Shown: positions 1 to 10,708 of the stretch, piece by piece
How positions within the stretch are numbered: position 1 is the first letter of the stretch
Layout: each line of letters starts with the position of its first letter
NCBI GenBank assembly: GCA_039720395.1
Contig: CM077822.1
Location: 23,705,267-23,769,266, forward strand
DNA from: Liquidambar formosana
Taxonomy: Eukaryota > Streptophyta > Magnoliopsida > Saxifragales > Altingiaceae
DNA length: 64,000 nt
Direction: 5' to 3'
Translations under genes and position numbers: made by a program
Notes under the pieces: generated by a model
Seen by the model: only the letters and a program-made list of their open reading frames with translations
Told to the model about the DNA's origin: nothing
Databases searched by the model: none

Positions 1-851
1 AGGTTTTTCTGCGTAGGTGGATCAATCCATGGCTTATGCGGATTGATCCATCATATTTTAAAAATGAAGATTGTGCTACTGCCTAGGTGGATCGATCCAT
101 GGTTTTGGTGGATCGATCCATACTGCTCTAGAAATGCAATTTTGGTTTTTTCAACCCAGATCGATCCGGCATAAACTCAAATCGATCCAGGCTCGTAAAA
201 AACAGTTTTTAAAGTTTTAAAACTTGCCTTTTTAATACCAAAACGTGGTACAACCACTTGGGGTTTCTTCGACTATATATATAGAGTCTTTTATCATTGA
301 GAGTGTGAAGCAAGCCTCTCTCTATTAGGGTTTTCATTGTTCATCTTCTTAAAAGCTCTCTAGAGCACTTTAACCTAGGTTTTTCACTCATATGCTCTAA
401 AGACCTTCAAACCACACACCATTCACAACCTTGGATGATTGTGAGACTATTGCAACGGTGATTGAGCTTGCGAATTCGTGATTGAAGGCATCGCTGTGAA
501 AGAGGTTAGTTGCGACCAAAGCCGTGACGACGGAGATCGATCGTGTGTGATCGTGGGAGTGAAGACAACTGCATGAGTCCTTGTGTGGTCTGTAAGTGTG
601 TCTTGTACTCGTTGATTTTATAGTGGATTAGCTTCAACTGGACGAGGTCCCGTGGTTTTTCCATCTAGGGTTTTCTACGTAAAAATCTCTTGTGCCATTG
701 TTAATTGCTTTTATGCTTACTGTGTGACTAATTTATTTGTGGTAAAAGAGATTAATTGACTTGAAATCAAAATTGGGTAAGATTTATACATAATACCTAT
801 TCAACGCCCCTTTTAGGTATTGTAGGTTTGGTAAAACCGGAATTTCAATTT
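1..851 (+). repeat. Copia-type LTR, left end cut by window edge
   Basis: Positions about 130-851 match the LTR at 28465-29551 nearly base for base over long stretches: the run from the CTCGTAAAAA block through the 'attagggttttcattg' block to the shared end 'aaaccggaatttca'. A TATA-like CTATATATATAG lies at 273-284. No primer-binding site follows the right end, so this looks like a 3' LTR or solo LTR of another copy and not the 5' LTR of the element at 17512-29551. The upstream part carries several ATCGAT-type palindromes. Confidence 0.7.
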
Positions 852-2061
852 TTTGACTATAAAAAAAAATAAAAATAACAAAATAAAAAGAGAAGTTTTC
901 TTGCTTTTATATGTTCCCCTTGAGCTTATACAGCTGGTGGTTGCAACTTGAAAGTATACCTATATTGGAGTCATCACACCATATTACTTGGGAGAGGAAT
1001 CTAATTTACGTTTTATGTTATTATAATTTTTTTAAACTGAAAACTTTAACTTAGTTAAGTAAAAAATTGGATAAGGCTCAGTGGGTGGAGGTTTAAGTTT
1101 TCTCGAGTCCTAATTAATGGAAAATCGATGATTTAGATTCTTAGGATATCTAAATATGTTCCTTCATTTTCTTAGCAACCAAAAGGAGTATTAGGATTTT
1201 GGTTTCTTTTTTTATGATTTGGCCTTTGGTCTAGAAATGTGGTTAACTGGTATGTTGGCTTTTACTTTTGGTTGAGTGGGAATGTGGGACGGAGGCATGG
1301 AGCTATAGAATTCACCTCTAGTCCTATGAGGTATGGTTGTTACAAATATACTTTTTGTATAGTATAGGCTATTATTGATTGCAACGTCTATGAATGAAAC
1401 TTGCAAGGAAGTGAAAAATGCCTAAATAACCAGGACTATGTAGTTAGAAACACTTTTTCCCCTCTCAATAATAAAATAAATAGGGTTAAATAATCTCTAG
1501 CATGTTGGTGAATATCCAAAACATTCTTCAGTGATTTCTAGTAGTTTTGTTTTGCGTGGCATGGATTGAGAATGAATCCCACTAGGTTGCTCTCCATGTA
1601 CCTGAACATTGTTTACAATGGGTCAATAATCTTTTCAGTTTACTTAATTTTAGAAGGCCTTAATCCCAGATGACATAAATTTATAATGTAGAAATCATCT
1701 ATTAGTGCTTCCTGCATCATTGAGAAGTCTACAACTTGGTGCATATTTAATTCATTTCAAAAGGAATGACTGAGAAGTCGTAAGAGTGTTGTTGGGTATT
1801 GCATGAGTCCAGACATTAGGAGGGGATCATCTAATCTTGTTTTTGAGGTGGTTTAATTCCAAATTATGGTGATGCAAATGGTCTACCATTTCCATTCTTT
1901 GAGCTACTTACATAAACTTCAACCATTGGTATGTTGCTTAGCTCTCTACAAACTAGAAGATGGATGAGGATGATGCTAGTCCATGATAGATGCAGATATG
2001 ATACTCGTGCTTTCAAGTTTTTGAGATATAAATTGATGGCATTCTTTTTTTTATTGCTTAG
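852..2061. other. Intergenic, nothing recognised
   Basis: AT-rich sequence with no long ORF, no clear repeat structure and no RNA gene that I can recognise. It may hold unrecognised exons or introns of the gene fragment that follows. Confidence 0.5.
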
Positions 2062-2352
2062 GTTTTGAGCATATGGGAATTGACGAGACTGCTTTGTCCA
2101 TCCTCCAATTGGAAGTCCCTAGTTCTTACAACAATGCTCACCAAAGGGCACCTCCTTGCAGGGGAAATACTCTTAGTCTGGAGGTACTTAATATACTCAT
2201 TTGCTTGGGTGAATCGCCTTTTTTTGTTGACTTACAACAGTGTTGACTAAAAGGCACCTCCCTGCAGGAAATGTATTCTTTTAAATTTGCAGGCTGATGA
2301 TATGTGGCTACGATCATATGAATTAATGGAGAAAACTTTGGAATTCACAGGG
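2062..2352 (+). pseudogene. Two-exon fragment of an unidentified gene
   Basis: Exon-like block A (2062-2183) follows a T-rich tract ending TTAG and is followed by a GT donor. It reads 40 codons open, starting FEHMGIDETALSIL. Block B (2293-2352) follows AAATTTGCAG and precedes GTAATC. It reads 20 codons, ADDMWLRSYELMEKTLEFTG. Both junctions are phase 0, so the blocks join in one frame through a 109-nt intron. I do not recognise the protein. No start, stop or further exons could be found nearby, so this is either a gene fragment or part of a larger gene whose other exons I missed. The intron holds a diverged copy of about 50 bp of exon A. Confidence 0.35.
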
Positions 2353-2490
2353 GTAATCTTTCTATTATCTTACGCACCACCTCAAGACTGTTACAATACA
2401 TGACTACGTAATGAGTCTTGCATTAAACTCTAGAGCACAATGGTTTTTGAGAAAATGGTGATCTTCCCAAAGCAAATGTACATCCAAGTC

Positions 2491-2585
2491 CTAGTGGAGA
2501 GGGAGGGTGGGGATAAGGGTAGGGGTAGGATAGGTTAGGGGCTTGAACCCCTCCTAATGTACCAAAAAAAAAAAAGAAAAAAAGA
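2491..2585 (+). mobile_element. SINE, 5'-truncated, with 17-bp TSD
   Basis: A ~95-bp insert ends in an A-rich tail (AAAAAAAAAAAAGAAAAAAAG) and is flanked by exact copies of AAATGTACATCCAAGTC at 2474-2490 and 2586-2602. The insert contains GGCTTGAACCCC, close to a Pol III B box. A long exact TSD plus an A tail is the mark of LINE-type target-primed insertion. No A box is visible, so the 5' part is probably lost. Confidence 0.75.
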
Positions 2586-2602
2586 AAATGTACATCCAAG
2601 TC

Positions 2603-4065
2603 ATCAGAACCATTTTGCCTTTAAGAAAGCTCGGGATGTTATATGAAGTTAGTCAAATTTTCCAAGAGCCTCTACCAGTGCTATAGTTTGACATGTTCTT
2701 TTGAAACCTTTCGGTAGTATCTAGGCCAGTACATTTTTTTGACATTGTTGGGATTGATTTTAGACAGATGATCCATATCTATGCAAACATTTTTGTAACT
2801 GATTCAGGAAATTGAAAACCCATCAATGTAAGATACAACCCAAAACTAACATAATTTAGCCCAGTATCAGCTCTATTGTATGGGGTTAATTTAACTAATC
2901 GTTCTTTTCTTTACAACATTTCCAGAGCTTTTCTACCAAATCTGCATGCGTTGTTTTACCCCTGCCTGCACTGCATTCTGTGACCACTCAGAAGAATTCC
3001 TCCTCTGTCATGCTCTCTTCCATATTCGATGGGCATCCTTCCTCTTTGTTCTAAATTGGTTTACTTTTTTGGCTATTATTCTTGGAGGTTATGTTAGTGT
3101 TCACATCAAAGCTTGGCTTGTAGTGTCGGCTGGCCATCTCATTCCCTATAACAAAAATCCAGCGTTATGCACAATTACTCCCTCCAATGGAAGCCGCAAC
3201 CAAATACATCCAAGCAAAAAACAAATTTTAATGGACTCATCTATTTTGAGAAAAGAAAATATTTTCTGAACTAAATAATAAAAATACCCAAACTATCATT
3301 CTACATCACATGCAGTCTTCTACTGAGGCACTTCCAATGTTCTTTTTTGCAATTGAATTAGATTTGAATTCAGTGATGGCATTTTCTTGATCTGAAAATG
3401 GATAAGTAATATTAAAAACATTCCATTGAATTTTATTCATTGTGATCACATAACATTCCAACTTTTATTCGAAGAGTAAAGCACAATCTCCCACACACAT
3501 GTGTGTGCAGCTTCCCCCTTTATTCTCTTTTCTCTTCACTTATCCATCAAAGTAGATTAAAACCATTATAGTGGAGAATCTAATGGGTAGTGACTTTCAT
3601 GCAGAAGAGTGAAGCCAGACAAGCACAAAGATAATATATATCATGCACAAGTGTTGGAATGTGAAGCTCCATAAGGAATGTAAATATCACTTGAAGAATC
3701 CTACACTTCCAAGACATCTTAGACTTGGCGCAAATCTGGGGAGAGTCGGGATTATGACAGTGTTAGTAATTATTCAATTTTTATCTAGTTGCAACTGGTT
3801 AATTGAACTCAATTTGGACAAGTTGGTTGAAAATAATGAGACTATTTTTTGAACTGTGTTTAGAAAATGAAATAAAAGACTCAACTCATTCAATGTGTTT
3901 CTTTGACTTGAGTGAAACCCAAGAAAGTTGGCAAGTAACTTTTCGTGGTTGGTATAGCATTTTGCTTGCACTTTATAGGTCAGGTTTTGAATTCAAATGT
4001 AATGTATTTTATTTTAGGGTGAAAAAAGACGTGATCATAACCTTCTAAAGAAAAAATCGATGCAA
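2603..4065. other. Intergenic, nothing recognised
   Basis: No long ORF or repeat structure that I can support. A short palindrome ACACACATGTGTGTG lies near 3493. ORFs of 65-107 codons here have no recognisable motif. Confidence 0.45.
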
Positions 4066-4225
4066 TGTCTCTCTTTAGTTAGATTTTTTGGTGAAAAATC
4101 GAGTAGAAATTAACTGAAAAAACATTATAGGAATAGGAGAATATAGAGCACTGAGAGCAAAATAGTGTGTTTTTTGTCCAATTTCTACTTGATTTTTCAC
4201 CCAAAAACCTAACCCAAGGGGGACA
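4066..4225. mobile_element. Small foldback (MITE-like) element
   Basis: Arms of about 46 nt at 4066-4114 and 4180-4225 are inverted copies of each other, for example GGTGAAAAATCGAGTAGAAATT against AATTTCTACTTGATTTTTCACC. The ends read TGTCTCTC and GGGGGACA. The loop is about 65 nt. No convincing TSD was found. Confidence 0.5.
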
Positions 4226-4549
4226 AATTTTAAAAGGTTTCTTGTAACTTATCCTTTAATTTTTATATCATTTTATTACTTTTGATACCACTTCAACCAC
4301 TTTTACACACAATGATACAAAGTTTTTCACAAGGAATAAGGCACTCTCCTAGCTTGATTCTTAACCTACTTCATCTCTTATATATCAATTATTGGAGCAA
4401 GGATTTGATGCTAAGCACCATAGGATGTAGGGGCAGAGTCGAGATTTTTCTCTTGGTCAGGGAGACCGAGGTTTTAAATACATATAGAGATTGTTCACCC
4501 ACGCATCATATGGGTGAAAATTCATATCTATATATATATATATATATAT

Positions 4550-5185
4550 NNNNNNNNNNNNNNNNNNNNNNNNNNNNNNNNNNNNNNNNNNNNNNNNNNN
4601 NNNNNNNNNNNNNNNNNNNNNNNNNNNNNNNNNNNNNNNNNNNNNNNNNNNNNNNNNNNNNNNNNNNNNNNNNNNNNNNNNNNNNNNNNNNNNNNNNNNN
4701 NNNNNNNNNNNNNNNNNNNNNNNNNNNNNNNNNNNNNNNNNNNNNNNNNNNNNNNNNNNNNNNNNNNNNNNNNNNNNNNNNNNNNNNNNNNNNNNNNNNN
4801 NNNNNNNNNNNNNNNNNNNNNNNNNNNNNNNNNNNNNNNNNNNNNNNNNNNNNNNNNNNNNNNNNNNNNNNNNNNNNNNNNNNNNNNNNNNNNNNNNNNN
4901 NNNNNNNNNNNNNNNNNNNNNNNNNNNNNNNNNNNNNNNNNNNNNNNNNNNNNNNNNNNNNNNNNNNNNNNNNNNNNNNNNNNNNNNNNNNNNNNNNNNN
5001 NNNNNNNNNNNNNNNNNNNNNNNNNNNNNNNNNNNNNNNNNNNNNNNNNNNNNNNNNNNNNNNNNNNNNNNNNNNNNNNNNNNNNNNNNNNNNNNNNNNN
5101 NNNNNNNNNNNNNNNNNNNNNNNNNNNNNNNNNNNNNNNNNNNNNNNNNNNNNNNNNNNNNNNNNNNNNNNNNNNNNNNNNNNNN
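4550..5185. other. Assembly gap of 636 N
   Basis: The unknown bases begin inside a (TA)n microsatellite. The left end and 3' LTR of the gypsy element should lie between here and 5186. That LTR should be about 2.6 kb, longer than the gap, so the gap size is probably nominal or sequence was lost. Confidence 0.95.
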
Positions 5186-5326
5186 AACATAAAATCAATT
5201 CAAGGAATTGATTTCAAGATGGAATTTGATTGATTTTAAGCTCAAAAAGTGTTGAATATCTCATTTGGAAGGAGGTTTGATCACGCGTCAAGGCGAGACA
5301 AAGCGAGGGAGAAAGCCAAAACAAGG

Positions 5327-5386
5327 TGGCTTGGGTGACCACCAGGCCTCGGGAGGCTAGCCGCCCAGGCCTGGGTGGTTACCCGA
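5327..5386. other. GC-rich inverted repeat upstream of antisense ORF
   Basis: GGTGACCACCAGGCCT and AGGCCTGGGTGGTTACC are near-perfect inverted copies about 20 nt apart. They could form a hairpin about 150 nt upstream of the antisense ORF start. The segment is much more GC-rich than its surroundings. Confidence 0.4.
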
Positions 5387-5473
5387 GCCCGAAGCGGAAA
5401 TCCCACTTTGAATAGGAAACTTCCTATTCTTATGGGTTTTTTCCTATTTGAACTTGGATTTGTGACCTTTTCC

Positions 5474-5481
5474 CTATAAAA
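5474..5481 (+). promoter_or_regulatory. TATA box for antisense ORF
   Basis: CTATAAAA lies 50 nt upstream of the ATG at 5531. A start site about 30 nt downstream would give a short leader. This is a sequence match only. Confidence 0.4.
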
Positions 5482-5530
5482 ACACATCCAAGAGGTTCCT
5501 AAACCTACTTGTATTCATTCATTAGAAATT

Positions 5531-6820
5531 ATGGAGGCTCTAGACAAATTTTTAGGAGGGTTTTTGAGAGTTATGAGTGCTGAAGCAAAATATGAGTTCA
5601 AGTGCTTTGGCTTGGATCCATTGCTCTCCTTGAGGCATGTGAGGCTTGAAACGAACCTCTTGACTGCTGCTACATATTTTTGGGATCCTCAAGTTCATGT
5701 GTTCCGCTTCAACTATGAAGAACTGTGCCCAACCATGGAGGAATTCTGTGCATTGTATGGAGTTTCAACGGTAGGTCCTTTCATTCTCCCTACTCCTCGC
5801 CCAAGCTTTCTTACTTCTTTCTCCAATCTACTTGGGATTCACTCACAATATGCCTCTACGTTTGTAAAGGACCATATGGTAGACTTGATGAAATTGGCAA
5901 CCTCTTTTTTAGCTTGTGATAGTAAAGGTATTCTGAATTTTACCTTTCCTATTAAGCATGCACTTGCCTTTTGCCTCATTGGTCGTTTTCTTATTTCCAC
6001 TGGTACTCCACATGTTCCCGTTCAAATCTGTGACTTGATTCCTCTCCTTGCCAAGGGCCATAACTTAATTCCCATGGTGCTAGCCGAAACCCTGAATGGT
6101 TTGGATAAAGTCCATGAGGACCCAAAGGTTTCCTTAGGAGGTAGCCCCATTATACTGCAGATGTGGTTGCTTGAAAGACTGAATTTCTTGTTACCAGTTG
6201 CCATTACACCGTACAAGCCCCAGCATTACTGCCTTCGCCGCATTGAATTACCTGGGCAATTTTCATTGAGAGATTGGCTAGGTTACTACCAAACCCTTTC
6301 TTGGAGGAGTGTCAAGTGGTTTGTATTCATATGGGGCTGCAGTGACCAGGTGCTTCTGCGGACTTCTGGATGCGCCATGGTGAGACTCATAGGACTGAGG
6401 TCTACTTCCTTCTATTGGCCTTCAAGGGTTCTGCGTCAGATGGGCGCTATGCAAACCATACCCACTTCCTTGAAAGGTGACTATCCTGTGGTGCCCGCGG
6501 GTCTTTCTGTAGTGACTTGGGCGAAGGACCGATGGCCTAGCAAGTTGATACTAACCCAAGTTACGAATACTGATGGTCCATATATGATGAGCCCCGAGTA
6601 TAAGGAATGGTTGAAAAGCAATTTAGGTGAGAGAGAGACTACTCGAAGAGAAAGGATTTTTGGACTTATCAAGAACAACGAACTTGGATCTTGCAGAGAA
6701 GATATTATGGAAGCAGTGACAGCAGCTTATGAACATGACTTGAGGAAGAAAAGAAGACATGAAAGAGAGAAGAAGAAAGCTGAGGAGCGAGCTGCAAAGA
6801 GGCTCAAGAAAATAGAATAG
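5531..6820 (+). CDS. Antisense ORF of gypsy element, plant-mobile-domain-like protein
   Basis: An intact 429-codon ORF runs opposite to the gypsy gag-pol, in the element's 3' region between integrase and the missing 3' LTR. Residues about 35-80 contain a block with W-D-P-x-V-H-x-F, then E-E-L-C-P-T-M-E-E-F, ending in a V-S-x-V-G-P-type turn. This resembles the start of the plant mobile domain (aminotransferase-like PMD). A second tryptophan-rich block lies near residues 235-310. The last 35 residues are very basic (KKRRHEREKKK), which suggests a nuclear localisation signal or nucleic-acid binding. TAT elements are known to carry extra ORFs of unknown role, some antisense. The ORF is open while pol in the same element is broken. 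Function is unknown; the domain call is from pattern only. Confidence 0.65.
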   Translation: MEALDKFLGGFLRVMSAEAKYEFKCFGLDPLLSLRHVRLETNLLTAATYFWDPQVHVFRFNYEELCPTMEEFCALYGVSTVGPFILPTPRPSFLTSFSNLLGIHSQYASTFVKDHMVDLMKLATSFLACDSKGILNFTFPIKHALAFCLIGRFLISTGTPHVPVQICDLIPLLAKGHNLIPMVLAETLNGLDKVHEDPKVSLGGSPIILQMWLLERLNFLLPVAITPYKPQHYCLRRIELPGQFSLRDWLGYYQTLSWRSVKWFVFIWGCSDQVLLRTSGCAMVRLIGLRSTSFYWPSRVLRQMGAMQTIPTSLKGDYPVVPAGLSVVTWAKDRWPSKLILTQVTNTDGPYMMSPEYKEWLKSNLGERETTRRERIFGLIKNNELGSCREDIMEAVTAAYEHDLRKKRRHEREKKKAEERAAKRLKKIE

Positions 6821-6987
6821 GATATTTATGGCATATTTATAGTTCTTTTATTTAATACTAATGAATTGCTATGTCAATCAATTTCAGTTTTGAATAAATT
6901 GCCAATAATAAATCAAATTTGGGATTTTCTTGTTTGATTTAGACCGCACCCAAGGTAACTTTATGGGTTGCCTACGTATCTCCATGG

Positions 6988-7079
6988 TTTTTTCTTCTTT
7001 TTTTTTTGTTTTTGTTTTGTTTTTGTTTGTTTTTTTTTTTTTTTTTTTTTTTTTTTGTTTTTTTTTTTTTTTGTTTTTG
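6988..7079. repeat. Poly-T/TG-interrupted homopolymer tract
   Basis: About 90 nt of almost pure T on the plus strand, with scattered single G, between the antisense ORF and the integrase end. On the gypsy sense strand it is an A-rich tract. Such tracts expand easily and are prone to assembly error. Confidence 0.8.
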
Positions 7080-7160
7080 AATGGAGAATCAGGTCTTACG
7101 TAGTTCTTATGCCTTAACTTTTTCCTAGGCCGCCCTTACGGGTTTTCAACCTAGCAGGCC

Positions 7161-8321
7161 TCAAACATGATATTTTTTCAATTGGTCCAAATTAGTTGGA
7201 CGAGCGAACTCAATTCCATCTAAATCCATGAGGCGAACAGCCCCTGCTGGCAATATCTCTTTGATAATGTATGGCCCACCCCAACTTGGCTTGAATTTTC
7301 CCCGCGGATCGAACACTGGAGCTCTGATTTCTTTCAGCACTACATCCCCTTTTTTTAGACCTCGATCTTTGACATGCTTGTTGAATGCTCTGGAAACTCT
7401 CCGTTGATACCCCTGAACATGATACAGCGCCCTTAAACGCCTTTCATCCAGCAAAGCTAACTCATCATAGCGGCTCTTAACCCAGTCCACTTCTGTTATC
7501 TGGCTCTCCACGGCAACTCTTAGTGAAGGAACTTCCAATTCAACTGGCAACACGGCCTCCATTCCATAAACTAGAGAATAAGGGGTAGCCCCTGTTGACG
7601 ATCTTATTGATGTTCTGTAACCCCATAAAGCCAATGGCAACTTCTCATGCCAGTCTGTGTGTGAGTCCGCAGTCTTCTGTAGTATCTTCTTGATGTTCTT
7701 GTTAGCTGCTTCCACCGCTCCATTAGTCTGAGGACGGTATGGTGACGACAAATGGTGGGCTATGCCGTACTTTTGTAAGAGCTCATGGGTTTCTTTCTGA
7801 AAGTGCTGGCCATTGTCTGAGATAACTTCATGCGGTACCCCATATCGATAGATGATGCTGTGCTGTATGAACTGTGCTACCTTCTTGGAATTCAAGGTCT
7901 TGAAGGACGCTGCTTCCACCCACTTAGTGAAGTAGTCGATGGCAACCAGGATGTATTCATGCCCATTAGATGCCTTTGGCTTGATCTGTCCGATGATATC
8001 TATCCCCCATACCGCGAATGGCCATGGTGACGACATACTTGTTAAAGGCATAGAAGGCAAATGTTGTCCACTGGCGAACAATTGGCATTTGTGGCACTTC
8101 TTGACATGTGCGTGGCAGTCTCTTTCCATGGTAGACCAATAATAGCCTAACCTCATGATTTTCTTAGCTAACATATAGCCATTCATATGCGGAGCCCCTG
8201 TCCCTTCATGGATTTCTTTAATCAGATGCTCGGCTTCTTCCTCGGTGACACACAGCAGGTGGATCCCGTCGTATGATCTCCGATATAGCTTTCCTCCACA
8301 AAGTACATAGTGACTTGCCAA
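7161..8321 (-). pseudogene. Gypsy integrase (3' part of pol)
   Basis: This is the integrase that would insert the cDNA into host DNA. The 386-codon open stretch contains an HHCC zinc region (residues about 37-79, ending HVKKCHKCQ), and a catalytic core with D108, D169 and E204 (SDNGQHF and PQTNGAVE). A C-terminal GPY motif (SWGGPYII) lies near residue 350. No chromodomain follows, which fits TAT rather than chromovirus. The listed start is only the first ATG after a frameshift; in family members integrase is continuous with RT/RNase H. The frame is displaced from the upstream RT/RNase H by two apparent one-base losses near 8370 and 8331. All three catalytic acids remain. Confidence 0.9.
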
Positions 8322-8325
8322 CGCC

Positions 8326-10537
8326 TTAGGGTTTTTCTATCAATGCGAGATGCTCCTTCTGGGTACTCCCTTTCTTCAATGAACTTCTTATGTCATGGAA
8401 CCACGGACGGCCATCATTCACTTCCCCTCCTCGGATTGCACAACAGTACACAGGCTTGTCTCGGCATTCTATTACCAACGGCTTCACATTTCCCCCTTCA
8501 GGTATCTCCACCATGGATGCTAGGGTCGCCAAGGCATCGGCGAACTGGTTCTTGTTTCTTGAAAGGTAGTTGAACTCTATCTCTGAGAACTCCTTGGTTA
8601 GAGCTTCCAGATAGGCATGGTAGGGTAGCAGCTTCTCATCTCGAGTTTTCCATTCCCCTTTTATCTGACAGATGATTAGCGCCGAGTCACCGAACACTTC
8701 TAATTCTTTGATCCCCAATTCAAGTGCCGCTTCCAATGCTAGGATACAGGCCTCATATTCAGCAATGTTGTTGGTGGCTTCGAACCCCAACTTGACCGCC
8801 AACGGTGTAAATGCCTCTTCGGGTGAGACCAGCAGGACTCCTATCCCATAACCTTTCTTATTGGCTGCCCCATCGAAGTATACTCTCCAAGTTTTTCTAC
8901 CAATCTCTAGCACGTCCTCATCTGGGAATTGATCGTTGAACGGAGCGGATGATGACACCGGACAGCTGGCTAGGTAGTCTGCGATGACGCTTCCCTTGAT
9001 AGACTTCTGATTCACGTACTTGATGTCGAATTCATTGAGGAGAATTGACCATCGAGCAGTTCTGAATGACAATACTGGCCTTTCTACCAGGTACTTCAAC
9101 GGGTCCATGCGACTTATCAAGAACACTTCGAAGGACATCATGTAGTGTCGGAGTTTCTGCGTCGCCCATACTAGTGCCACACAAGCCTTTTCAATTGCAT
9201 TGTACTTCACTTCATAGTCTGTCATTTTCTTGCTTAAGTAATAAATGGCATTCTCCTTTGTAGACCCTTCGAGATATTGAGCTAACAAAGCTCCCGTCGC
9301 GGTTTCGGTGACCGTTAAGTATAACAAAAGCGGCGCACTTTGTCGTGGGGGAACTAAGATTGGAGGATTGCTCAAGTATCTCTTAATGGTCTCAAAGGCC
9401 TCTTGGCATTCTTCGTTCCATACTTTTGGCACACCTTTTTTAAGCAATTTGAAGATTGGTTCGCAAACCATGGTCAAGTTGGCAATGAATCGGCTTATGT
9501 ATTGAACTCTTCCCAGAAAACCCTGGATCTGCTTCTCAGTGCTAGGCGGCTCCATCTCCACAATAGCTTTTATCTTCCCTGGGTCCACTTCGATACCTCT
9601 CTGAGTGATCATAAACCCCAATAACTTGCCTGCAGTGACACCAAAAGCGCACTTCTGTGGGTTGAGACGGAGATTGTACTTTTTTGCTCGCTCTAGGAAT
9701 TTCTCTAGTGCCTTGAAATGCCCTTCTCTATCCACGGACTTTACGATCATATCATCGACATAAACCTCGACTTCCTTATGGATCATATCATGCAATAAGG
9801 TCGTAGCTGCTCTTTGGTAAGTAGCCCCAGCGTTTCTTAAGCCAAAAGGCATTACCTTGTAACAGTACGTTCCCCATTGCGTGATAAAGGCTGGTTTCTC
9901 CATGTCTTGAGGCGCCATCTTTATCTGGTTATACCCGGAGAATCCGTCCATGAAGGAGAGGAGTGCATGTCCCACTGTACTATCCACCAACACGTCGATA
10001 TGGGGTAAAGGAAAGTCATCCTTAGGGCTCGCGGCGTTGAGATCTCGGAAATTGACACACATCCTTACTTTCCCATCTTTTTTAGGCACAGGCACTATAT
10101 TTGACAACCATTCGGGGTACTCCACAACTTGGAGGAAACCTGCGTCTAGTTGTTTAGTTACCTCTTCTTTTACTTTTAGAGCCCATTCTGGTTTTAATCT
10201 TCTGAGTTTCTGCTTTACCGGCTTCTTTAGGGAATTAGTGGGGATATAGTGTTGCACAATATCGAGGTTGATGCCAGGCATGTCTTCATAAGACCATGCA
10301 AAAGCCATAATGTTGGCTTTCAAGAGGGAGATCATCTTTTCTTTTTCAACTGGGGAGAGGGTTTTCCCAATTTTAACTATTCTTGGCAATTCATTCGTCC
10401 CTAAGTTGATTTATTCCAATTCATCCATATTAGGTTCGGTGACGCCCCTTTTCCTTTGCTCAACGAGCTCCGGGGGGACATCGTTCCTAGGATCTATATC
10501 CATGCCATAAATATCCATAGAGGAGAGAAAAGAGACA
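8326..10537 (-). pseudogene. Gypsy reverse transcriptase and two RNase H domains
   Basis: The open stretch from 10389 encodes 687 residues. RT spans about residues 60-290, with the catalytic YVDD at 210-213. The original RNase H lies at about 355-470; its first acid looks replaced, as is usual in TAT elements. A second RNase H follows at about 500-645 (WRVYFDGAAN, AEYEAC, FGDSA, FADALA) with its acids in place. The same frame continues upstream of the ATG at 10389 to an acceptor-like GCAG at 10538, broken by one stop at 10411-10413 inside an otherwise conserved stretch. The listed end takes in that extension. Two one-base losses near the 3' end throw integrase out of frame. The element is therefore unlikely to make active pol. 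Confidence 0.9.
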
Positions 10538-10708
10538 CTGCATATATAGAGAAAGAAAGCACACTTTATTGACTAGGAATAATGGGAATGACACACAAAA
10601 GAAAGAAGGAAAACAAACAAATCTGTATCAATACTATGACTCCACAAAGTGAGTAAAGTAGATACATCTTATTGAATTAGGGAAATATTACTAAACTAAG
10701 ACACCTAC
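10538..10708 (-). other. Predicted intron between gag-pro and pol
   Basis: On the minus strand a donor TT|GTAGGT starts at 10708, three codon positions before the gag-pro stop. A pyrimidine-rich tract ends TATATATGCAG at 10538. Removing these 171 nt joins the last gag-pro codons to the pol frame without a shift. Ogre-type relatives use a spliced intron at the same place. Splicing here is inferred from sequence only. Confidence 0.5.

Noticed and set aside
1..851. 5' LTR of the TR-GAG copia element at 17512
   Set aside because: No primer-binding site or gag start follows in 852-4549, so it is better seen as a separate LTR.
4282..5233. ORFs of 220-309 codons across the gap
   Set aside because: They consist of unknown bases and (TA)n translated as Ile-Tyr repeats.
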